In this document: positions 56,602 through 64,000 of the stretch, one piece after another
How positions within the stretch are numbered: the stretch's first letter is position 1
Layout: each line of letters begins with the position of its first letter
Source of the DNA: Anastatus disparis
Taxonomy: Eukaryota > Arthropoda > Insecta > Hymenoptera > Eupelmidae
Assembly (NCBI GenBank): GCA_017163975.1
Contig: JAFFSR010000374.1
Coordinates: 2,528,501-2,592,500 of the forward strand
Length of the DNA stretch: 64,000 nt
Reading direction: 5' to 3'
The notes under the pieces: generated by a model
The model's database searches: none
What the model was told of the DNA's origin: nothing
The model's input: only the letters and a program-made list of their open reading frames with translations
Made by a program: the position numbers and the translations under genes

Positions 56602-57921
56602 TTAGTTAAATGTAAAGTTCTGATCATTATCGATCGAGCTTTCAGATCTTAGTTTCGTTAAGCGCAATTTATTTGGGTGTACAATTTTCGTAGTGTTTTT
56701 AAAAGAAATTTTAATAATTCTACCATTTTCTAATATCTCAAGAATTCTATGTGGCCCGGTATACTGCGGTTGAAATTTTCCCTTTTTAGGTTCTATTAAT
56801 AACATTACGTGGTCATTATCCTTAAAATTATACGGGTTTAACTTCCTATCGTAATATTCCTTGGAACGTCTTTTTGCGTTATTTAGATTTTCTTTAGCTA
56901 ATTGGTGTATTTCTAACAATTTTGATCTTAATCTAGTCAAATAGTCATAATAAGTATCGGTAGTATTCTCCTCCAATACCGCCTTCGCTGATGGCACGCG
57001 AGCTATCTTCCCATATACGCATTCGTATGGGGTGAGCTTCGTCCCTTCATGAACGCTGGTATTGTAGGAAAATGTCGCACATTCACACCATTCATCCCAT
57101 TGTCGTATATTTGATACATAGTTTATTAACCTTTCCTTTAACGAGTGATGCATTCGCTCAATAGATCCATTGGATTGAGGGTGAAATGTAATGGTAGTAC
57201 ATGTTTTAATTTTACACATTTTCGCGATGTTTTTCATTAATGAACTGATAAAATTTGCACCTTGATCCGTCAGGACTATTCTTGGTGACCCATGAATAAA
57301 AACAAATCGTTTTAGAAAAGCATCGGCAATTGCCGTTGACGTAGTTGAATCTAAAGGGACAGCTATACAAAATTTTGTTAGCAAATCTTGCATCGTCAAA
57401 ATGTACATGTTCCCATTTCTGGTCCTATCCAATGGACCTACGATATCTAACGAAATCTTTTTGAAGCTAGAACCCGGTGTGTCTGTTAACACCATAGGTT
57501 GCCTAACCTTATTTCTAACTAGTTTATTTAGTTGACAAGTGCGACACGCGTTGACAAAATTTTGGATTCCCGCTTTCATATTTGGCCAAAAATAGTGTTG
57601 TCTAACTCGGTTATATGTCTTTGTTATACCTTTATGGCCGTTTATTGGTGACTCGTGAATTTCGCGTATAATTTGTTCACGCAGATCTACTTCTGGTATT
57701 TGTATCAAGTTTTTACAGATTATTATCTTAGTTTGAGAATCTGAAAATATATCTTTCAACAGATCGACAATTTCACTCCACGTGATATCGTCTATCTGGT
57801 CTGTTTTTAAAATTCTCAAGGATATCAGAGACGTTGTCTGGCATACGTCTAACAGTGAAAAAATAGCATCCTTGAAAATTTCTCTATCTGTTTGTATATG
57901 CAGATTTTCTTTAATTGGCAA
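56602..57921 (-). CDS. Integrase part of pol, open frame
   Basis: About 439 residues without a stop. It opens with the RNase H tail, then an HHCC zinc region (H and H in the HESPINGHKG segment, CRTC downstream). The catalytic core shows aspartates in LDIVGPL and TDQGANF, and the glutamate in HPQSNGSIERMHH, the full D,D-35-E set. A GPHRIL motif near the C-terminus corresponds to the GPY/F module of Gypsy integrases. The true protein is pol, with the start here being a frame artefact after a small shift near 57975. Integrase inserts the cDNA into host DNA. This is the best-preserved part of the retroelement. Confidence 0.85.
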   Translation of the reverse strand: MPIKENLHIQTDREIFKDAIFSLLDVCQTTSLISLRILKTDQIDDITWSEIVDLLKDIFSDSQTKIIICKNLIQIPEVDLREQIIREIHESPINGHKGITKTYNRVRQHYFWPNMKAGIQNFVNACRTCQLNKLVRNKVRQPMVLTDTPGSSFKKISLDIVGPLDRTRNGNMYILTMQDLLTKFCIAVPLDSTTSTAIADAFLKRFVFIHGSPRIVLTDQGANFISSLMKNIAKMCKIKTCTTITFHPQSNGSIERMHHSLKERLINYVSNIRQWDEWCECATFSYNTSVHEGTKLTPYECVYGKIARVPSAKAVLEENTTDTYYDYLTRLRSKLLEIHQLAKENLNNAKRRSKEYYDRKLNPYNFKDNDHVMLLIEPKKGKFQPQYTGPHRILEILENGRIIKISFKNTTKIVHPNKLRLTKLRSESSIDNDQNFTFN

Positions 57922-57926
57922 AGCTA

Positions 57927-59438
57927 TCAGAATCTTTTTGTCATTTTCAATGACTTTTGCTCTTGCAAGGACAATATCTTGCAGGGGCGGAAGTCTTTGT
58001 TCTTGTTGCAGAAAAAGTGCTCCTGAGTCGAGGGGTTGATTTTTTGTGTTATGAAATAGGTCAGATTGTCCTTTGCCATAAGAAAGTTATCTCTCGTTTC
58101 GATTATATTTCGTGATGGTCGAGGTCGATTCGATTCGTCTCGACCTATCTCATACTCAACAGATAGAGGAGCTTCATTCGCCCTGGACGGATTTGAATGT
58201 AATTCGTCCCTGAGCGATTGATGATCCTTAGAAATATTTATATTTTCATTCATAGCATCGTCAGTCACGTGAGCGTCTTCGGGTGGTTTATTTGCTGTGG
58301 CTTCTAAAGATTCCTTAAGGATGTCTAGCGTCCGTGACAGTTCGTCGGCTGGCAGTTTATATCTGTCTTGCTCGATTTTAGTCAATTTTACGCTTGTTAG
58401 TATACTGTCGAAGGGTATCTTGTCGTCATAGTCAAAAGAATATATATGTTCGTCTCCGTCTTGACGCGTTAACCATCGTATAGATATCACTTTATTATTT
58501 GATTTAATGTACTGTTTGCTTTGGCACAAATAAAAACTGCCCTTACTGTTTCTTACTGCTAGGAAGTCATTCTTTTTAAACAGTGTTTCAGTTGCGATTG
58601 ACTCTATAGCGTTTATTTCATAGACCGGTTCACATGTATTTTCCTCGAAAGTTATCTCAACAATTTTTTTAGTTTCCGATTCGCGTATATTTTGCACTTC
58701 GTCATCCGGAGGGTTACGTGATAGCGCGTCGGCCACGAAATTAATTTTTCCTGGAAGATATCTGATTGTGAAGTCAAATTTGTCTCTTAATTCGAAATAC
58801 CATTTTTTTAATTTAGATGTACAGTCCTTTATTTTGTGCAGCCAAACGAGAGGTTGGTGGTCAGTTATAAAGGTGAAATGTCGCCCAATCAGACAATAGT
58901 CGAATTGATCGCCGCAAAATCGCATTGCGAGTAGTTCCTTTTTGATAGTGCTATGATTCATCTCGGTTTTTGTAAGCAATCGGCTGGCGTAAGCTACAGG
59001 TAAATCTGAATTTTTCTTCTTTTGAGATAGGACACAACCGACTGCGTAGTCTGAGGCGTCTGTTGTTACAAAGAATTCCTCTTCAAAGTTTGGACGTTGC
59101 AAAATTGGTTCATTAATTAGGCAGTTTTTGAGCGTCTCAAAAGCTATTTCCTGTTCATCTATCCAATTAAAAGCTACTGCTTTCTTCAAAAGGTTTATCA
59201 ATGGCTTTGCGATCATTGCAAAATTTGGGATAAAACGTCGATAATATCCGTACAGACCAAGAAATTGGCGTATTTCCTTGACATTTCGTGGACGAGGGAA
59301 TTTTTCGACAGCTTGGGTCTTATTTGGGTCTGGTCTCATGCCTTCATGACTAATCTCGTGACCAAGAAATGTCACTGATGTTTTGTAAAATTGGCATTTT
59401 AAGGGATTTGACTTTAAGTTAGATTTCCTTAAAGTCTC
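57927..59438 (-). pseudogene. RT thumb and RNase H part of pol
   Basis: The reading frame resumes directly after the foldback insertion and continues the reverse transcriptase (FLGHEIS, then RQFLGLYGYYRRFI). RNase H follows with TTDASDYAVG, KELLAM and TDHQPL and the usual LSRNPP end. After it lies a long, poorly conserved linker of about 200 residues before a frame change near 57975. Open over about 500 codons. Together with 61165-62815 and 56602-57921 it makes one pol, interrupted by an insertion and by a few small lesions. Confidence 0.85.
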
Positions 59439-59927
59439 TGCACTGAGAGAAAATTCATGCTAATAGAGCATGCGAACTGCCATCTATGCGAGCATATAAA
59501 ACATTGATACAAATATGACAGCCCGTGAGAAGCTCTATTAGTATTGGATTACCTTATACTAAAAAAGATGGTATGGAGAGTAACTAAAGCATGAACGGCA
59601 TTCACTGATGACTCGCGTGGTATACTTCGATGACTCCCCACTCTCATATCCTTTGTTTGCTTGAGTCGCCTCCTCATTTTGGGTGGCGACGCGAGACAAA
59701 CACGGCTGGTCTATACCCAAAATTATGTTGCAAATTTCTTTAACGTATTTTCGTAGCGTGAATCTTTTATTTCTTTTTCTTTTTTATGAAGGGAGATACG
59801 TTATAAATATAACCTGTTAAACTTTTTAACTTTAAATAATTAATTTTTAACTTAAAATTTAATTATTTTAAACCGCTGGGGGGCAGATGAGCATGTACGA
59901 TTTTACGCCAGAGATATTTCGGAGTAG

Positions 59928-60003
59928 CGTTGGTCTAGTGCGTAACGTTCACGCTTTTCCTTTTGAGTACGCGAGTTCAACTCTCGGCTAGGGTCACTTT
60001 TTT
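59928..60003 (+). ncRNA. tRNA-like unit with T-run terminator (left arm)
   Basis: TGGTCTAGTG at 59931-59940 fits an A box and GAGTTCAACTC at 59973-59983 fits a B box. A CGAG-TTCAACT-CTCG T-arm hairpin can form. A run of seven T follows at 59997-60003, a good Pol III terminator. The acceptor stem does not close, so it is a tRNA-derived sequence rather than a working tRNA. Source tRNA type is uncertain (A box as in Glu/Val). Confidence 0.6.
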
Positions 60004-60555
60004 TAAATTTTTTATATTGTTTTAATATTTTTTATTCCTTTTTATATTTATTTTTTTTAGATTTTGTATTTTTTTAATAATTTTAAAATTTAATTTTTCA
60101 CAAGTACGCTTGTTTTTTTCAATGAAAATTTTTTAAAAATAAATTATTCTTTATAGGTAGTAATTACAAATATTGATAAATAAATAATAGTGATGTTTAT
60201 TTTATAATAGTATAGTTTAATTTATTTATAATTCAGTTTATAAAATTTACAATAAATTACAATAAATAAATAAAACTGAGTTATTATTATTTATGTTATA
60301 ATATATATTGTATATTGAAATATGTTTATAAAGACAAAATTGAACTATAGTATTGTAAATATCACTATTATTTATTTATTAATATTTTAAATTATTTTCT
60401 ATATGAAATAATTTATTTAAAAATATTAATAAAAAAACGAGCATATTTTAAGTAACTTGTGAAAAAATAGATTTTAAAATTAATAAAAAATAGAAAATAA
60501 AAAAATATAAATAAAAAAAAGCAATAAAAACTATTGAAATAATAAAAAAAAATAA
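60004..60555. other. AT-rich centre of the foldback
   Basis: Almost pure A/T with many TTTATTT and AATAAAT runs, itself roughly symmetrical. It would form the loop of the hairpin. No gene. Confidence 0.5.
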
Positions 60556-60632
60556 AAAAAAAAGACCCTAGCCGAGAGTTGAACTCGCGTACTCAAAAGG
60601 AAAAGCGTGAACGTTACGCACTAGACCAACGT
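60556..60632 (-). ncRNA. tRNA-like unit with T-run terminator (right arm)
   Basis: Inverted copy of the unit at 59928, with the same A box, B box and T run on the minus strand. It differs by a few bases in the flanks. The two units converge on the AT-rich centre. Confidence 0.6.
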
Positions 60633-61164
60633 TACTTCGAAATATCTCTGGCGTAAAATCGTACATGCTCATCTGCCCCTAGCGGTTTAAAATAATTAAA
60701 TTTTAAGTTAAAAATTAATTATTTAAAGTTAAAAAGTTTAACAGGTTATATTTATAACGTATCTCCCTTCATAAAAAAAGAAAAGAAAAGAAATAAAAGA
60801 TTCACGCTACGAAAATACGTTAACGAAATTTGCAACATGATTTTGGATATAGACCAGCCGTGTTTGCTCGCGTCGCCACCCAAAAGAGGAGGCGACTTGA
60901 GCAATAGAAGAATGCCATAGTTAGCAGTAAAGAAAGAATAGTGGACAAGCCACGTTTACTTCCTTCACGTCCCATGAGAGGATACAGCACTAGCTATCGA
61001 AGCATATTAGAGTGGGGAGCTACTAAAGCATGTAAACAAACAGTTTTTGGATAGCACAAACCTCGTAAGAGTAGATGGCGCTGTTATTAAAGCATAGGAT
61101 ATTATTTACTAACTTTGGATACGTAGACTACATGCTCTATTGGCATGAATTTTCTCTCAGTGTG

Positions 61165-62815
61165 TAAATTCCAGAAATAATTCGTCTAGATCGCTTAGAT
61201 TTTCCGCAAACAGTATAACGTCATCAATATATCCTAGCTTTCCTTTTCCTTTCGAGCTTAGATCTAACGGTTTATGCCCTAATATTTTATTGGTTAATTC
61301 TTGAAAAGTACTTGCCGCTGTTCGAATTCCGAAAGGCATTCTTTTGAAGTTAAAGTGCCCATAAGGAGTAGAAAAGGCTGTTTTTTCTCGGTCTTATTCT
61401 CTTATCATCACCTGATGGGAACCTGAATACATATCCACGACGATAAAATAGCGAGCCCCGCCGAGCTGCTCGACCAAATGTGTAATATATGGGATTGGAT
61501 GTGGATATGGCTTGATCTTTTCATTTAGTTTTTGGAAATCGACTACAACTCTCCACTGTGGCTTCCCTTCAATATCGTCTTTCTTTTTGACAGCCCAGAG
61601 AGGTCTGTTAAAAGGCGATTCACTTCTTTCGACTATATCTGATTCTAACAATTTACTTATTTGCTCGTAAACAACTTCTTGCAATTTTTGAGGTATTGGA
61701 TACTGTCTTACGTTCACTGGTTCTTCGTCGTAGGTTTCGATTTTATGTTCGATTATGTTAGTGGCAGAAAGGGGTTCTCCTTTCAAATGAAAAACATCAG
61801 CAGTTTTTTCAATGAGCTTCTGCAGCCTTGCTTCGTTCTCTTCTGCTATATGGTTTTTAGGTATGTCGTTTAATATACATTCTGTTCTGTTTTTGACGTT
61901 AGCATTGTATACTCGCTTAAAATTTTTGTGTTTTGAACTTCGATTATCCCTTTTATATGGCTTGACGTAGAATTCAGTGACAGCATTTATGTCTAAAATA
62001 GTTCTGTTGATGCATGGTTCTATATCAGAGTAATTTACATAAGTTTCTATTGGTTGATTCACCTGATTTATTTCGATATAGTCCAGCAAATTCGCACCTG
62101 GAAGGAAATCTCGAATTATTATATCCTCTTCAGTGGTTTCCGTGCTTTCGTTATCTGATATTTCAATTTCCCCTTTTGTTAGACTTATGCTTACCGTGTT
62201 GCGCGGAGCTTCTTCGGGCTTAGCATAAGTCTCGTTGGTGCTATGTCGCACATTATCACCGTCACTTACCGTGTTGCGCGGGGCGTTTTTGGACTTTGCG
62301 TACGATGGTTTTGGATTTCGGCCGGGGGATTCGATTAAATTTGCGATAGAGTTCGGAGCGTCATCGTCTACCGTGTCGCACGAAGCATTTTCGGACTCAA
62401 CGCATGACGTTGCAGAATTGGGTAACACCTGCACAGGAACCTTAAATTTAGAAATTATATTTTCTTGAATTTGAAGGTCTTCTTCGGAAGATGAGCAAAT
62501 AGTACTGTCTGAGTAGCCTCTCTGAAAGACTCGATCGTATTCTTTACCATATTCGAAAGTAATTAAGTCGTTGATTAGTTCATCGGCTGACCTTGAATCA
62601 TCTACGTTGGCCTGCATAGAAACAAGAGAAGGTGCTTGATTCGTGACGTTAACTTTTTTTATATCTTCTATATCTATGAAGAAAGTGCTATCTTTGTCTA
62701 TAAAAATTTTCTCGTTACGATGCTGATAATATTTCTGTGTTGGTTCTAGAGTTAGCGGTGTTATTTTTAGGTCAATATCAAAGATATTGGTATTGAATAT
62801 ATTATGGCAATTATT
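61165..62815 (-). pseudogene. Pol N-terminal part: protease-linker and RT palm of the Gypsy-type element
   Basis: Open on the minus strand from about 62815. The first 250 residues are a poorly conserved acidic linker with a repeated phrase (APRNTVS twice, a third close variant) and no protease motif that I can see. The RT starts near 61760 (KIETYDEEPVNVRQYPIP) and has WRVVVDFQKLNEK, a motif A variant VVDMYSG, then an in-frame TAA near 61395. It continues MPFGIRTAASTFQ and the catalytic YIDDVILF. The foldback follows directly. One stop apart, the RT palm looks complete. The missing protease and much of Gag may reflect an internal deletion upstream. Confidence 0.8.
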
Positions 62816-62976
62816 ATTATAAATTGTTATTTATAAATATAAAGATTGATTTCTTAGGTTAATTTTGAGAAAAAGGAAAGAAAAAAAAATTTTAAACGCG
62901 ATATAAAAAAAAATTTTTTTTTTTTTAATCGATAGTAATTAGATTATTTCCCGACTTCATATGTTGACCGGCTTGG
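62816..62976. other. AT-rich gap between gag-like and pol frames
   Basis: A/T homopolymer-rich sequence where capsid, nucleocapsid and protease would be expected. This looks like an internal deletion. Confidence 0.45.
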
Positions 62977-63300
62977 TCAACTTTCAAGGGCGATAGTGGA
63001 GCTGGTGTGGGTTGTACTTTTTCGAGACTCAAATCGATTACAACGCGCTCTTGTTGCGGTTGTCGTAACCGGGGGGGGAGTTATTAAATATTTAGCTGGC
63101 GTGTCGATTACGTATGGGTTAACGACTAAACCCCTTTTTAGTCCGATTTTCTTTCTCAGTAGTAGAAATTGTGGCTCTAGATCAATGTCGTTTTCTTTGA
63201 CCCACGCTATGAATCGCGCTCTTGCCTCTCCTTGCAGACTTAGCTTATCTGCTGTTTGCCTTATCTTAGGGCCAAGGCCTGTCCTTTTATTATCTGTCAT
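62977..63300 (-). CDS. Short gag-like leader frame of the Gypsy-type element
   Basis: 107 residues from ATG 63300, starting MTDNKRTGLGPK. It is basic and Ala/Arg-rich with a helical look in the first 60 residues (QTADKLSLQGEARARFIAWV). It occupies the position of a gag N-terminus, but it ends early and no capsid or zinc-knuckle motif follows. It may be what remains after a deletion. An alternative is an unrelated leader peptide. Low certainty. Confidence 0.4.
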   Translation of the reverse strand: MTDNKRTGLGPKIRQTADKLSLQGEARARFIAWVKENDIDLEPQFLLLRKKIGLKRGLVVNPYVIDTPAKYLITPPPVTTTATRARCNRFESRKSTTHTSSTIALES

Positions 63301-63490
63301 TTACTGGAGAAATAAGGAGAAAAGCAGAAAAAAAAGAAAAAAAAAACCAAAAAGAAAAAAAAAATGATTATTTGAAGAGAGGAAGAAAATAAAAAAAAAG
63401 GAGCGAAGGAGGAAAAAAAATATATTTATTAGAAAAAAGTTGCTCCAACACCTAATTGTTTCTTTTCTCTTTCCAAGTCTTTTGCCGCTG
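63301..63490. other. Purine-rich untranslated leader
   Basis: A/G-rich on the plus strand with many AAAGAAAAA runs (pyrimidine-rich on the coding strand). It should be part of the 5' untranslated region of the retroelement. No gene. Confidence 0.45.
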
Positions 63491-63494
63491 TTAA

Positions 63495-63874
63495 GAGGAG
63501 GTCACGTATCTCTGTCCTTTTCTAATCAAAGAAATGATTTTTTTACAAAAACTAATAACTTTATTAAAAAATGAAGAGAAAGCCGCATCTTGTATCAAAA
63601 AAAGCAATATTTTTTTTGATAAAAAAAATTAATTTTGTTGCTTCGTTCTCAAGAAAACCTTGAAAAACCAAATTGTCGACCCTCACCTCTATGATTTAAG
63701 TTTTTCAAGGTTTTCTTGCAAACGAAGCAATAAAATTAATTCTTTCTTATCTAAGAAAATATTGCTTTTTTTATTACGAGATGCTGCTTTCTCTTCATTT
63801 TTTGCTAAAGTTATTAGTTTCTGTAAAAAAATCAATTCTTTGATTAGAAAAGGACAGAGATACGTGACCTCCTC
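63495..63874. mobile_element. TTAA-flanked foldback MITE, copy 2
   Basis: Same element as at 22-402, inserted here in the retroelement leader, with TTAA on both sides (63491-63494 and 63875-63878). Its central asymmetric part shows that it is in the opposite orientation to copy 1. The near-perfect arms and shared tips suggest the family moved after the retroelement had inserted. Confidence 0.9.
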
Positions 63875-63878
63875 TTAA

Positions 63879-64000
63879 GCGATAAAAGAGAACTAGCACT
63901 ATATGCCGTGAGGCTCAATAGATACAAGCCCAAAATTGAAAATGAACTTTCAGATATAGGGTCAACTTGTTTCTTCCCTTTTTTATTTTCTTCAGGTTGA
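63879..64000. other. Continuation of the retroelement leader
   Basis: Presumed 5' region of the Gypsy-type element beyond the MITE, cut by the window edge. No frame is recognised. Confidence 0.35.

Larger units (their letters stand above)
59441..61162. mobile_element. 1.7-kb foldback with two tRNA-like units, inserted in reverse transcriptase
   Basis: Tips CACTGAGAGAAAATTCATGC inverted at both ends, flanked by TG (59439-59440 and 61163-61164). Long inverted arms pair across most of the length (59441-59520 with 61080-61162, and 59660-60110 with 60550-60910). CAC tips with a 2-bp duplication resemble the CMC style. The insertion splits the pol frame exactly: removing it with one TG restores the reading frame (a deduction from frame positions). 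Each arm holds a tRNA-like unit with its own T run, so the two face each other. Confidence 0.8.
52736..64000 (-). mobile_element. Envelope-carrying Gypsy-type LTR retroelement, runs off the right edge
   Basis: Minus-strand order from right: partial gag-like frame (63300-62977), pol (62815-56602), env (56281-54347), purine tract, 3' LTR (54271-52736). The 5' LTR is not in the window. It was inserted into the right arm of the Academ-like element. It is itself interrupted by a foldback at 59441-61162 and a MITE at 63495-63874. Integrase is open; RT, pol junction and env each carry one or two lesions. It is an old, non-functional copy as it stands. Confidence 0.8.

Overview
The window is a densely nested transposon graveyard from an AT-rich animal genome. 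Spliced genes with GT-AG introns, the mix of repeat families, and LTR retrotransposons with insect-type features point to an insect, most likely a hymenopteran such as an ant (inference). I see no bacterial operons, no ordinary single-copy host gene, no rRNA and no CRISPR array. Almost every coding stretch belongs to a mobile element or its remains.

Left part (1-16250). A 381-bp TTAA-flanked foldback element (22-402) stands at the edge. Then come three transposons, one inside another: an outer element with subterminal repeat arrays (669-16248), a TTAA-targeting element with a decayed transposase (6260-15828), and a young 6.8-kb element (7993-14826). The young one has near-identical 180-bp inverted repeats, a TA duplication and two minus-strand genes: a six-exon gene for about 481 residues and a DDE-type transposase of about 717 residues with a single 1-nt slip in an A9 run. 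A non-LTR retrotransposon piece (2240-4480) sits in the outer element, apparently within a spliced AT-rich gene relic.

Middle part (16250-30800). Two G-rich blocks flank a 2-kb inverted-repeat element coding for a 136-residue acidic protein. An 81-bp satellite and a 222-bp MITE with an 8-bp target duplication follow. Then come several long-armed foldback elements. One is split by a 3.27-kb CAC-ended element carrying a broken transposase of a family common in arthropods.

Right part (30900-64000). A Ty3/Gypsy element of the CsRn1 type (30932-35630) is followed by a tRNA-derived SINE, a ubiquitin-protease-like fragment, a 47-bp satellite, a 1-kb Tc1/mariner-like palindrome, and a large element with 1-kb inverted repeats and an Academ-like transposase with a PIN/XPG-like nuclease region (43671-52735). 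That element is cut by an envelope-carrying Gypsy-type retroelement running from 52736 off the right end. The retroelement is itself interrupted by a foldback with two tRNA-like units (59441-61162) and by a second copy of the first TTAA foldback (63495-63874).

Nearly all coding remains (10 of 12 by my count) lie on the minus strand. With the envelope-bearing retroelement this recalls flamenco-type piRNA clusters, in which a transcript from the opposite strand would be antisense to the transposons. That is a hypothesis; the sequence alone cannot show transcription.
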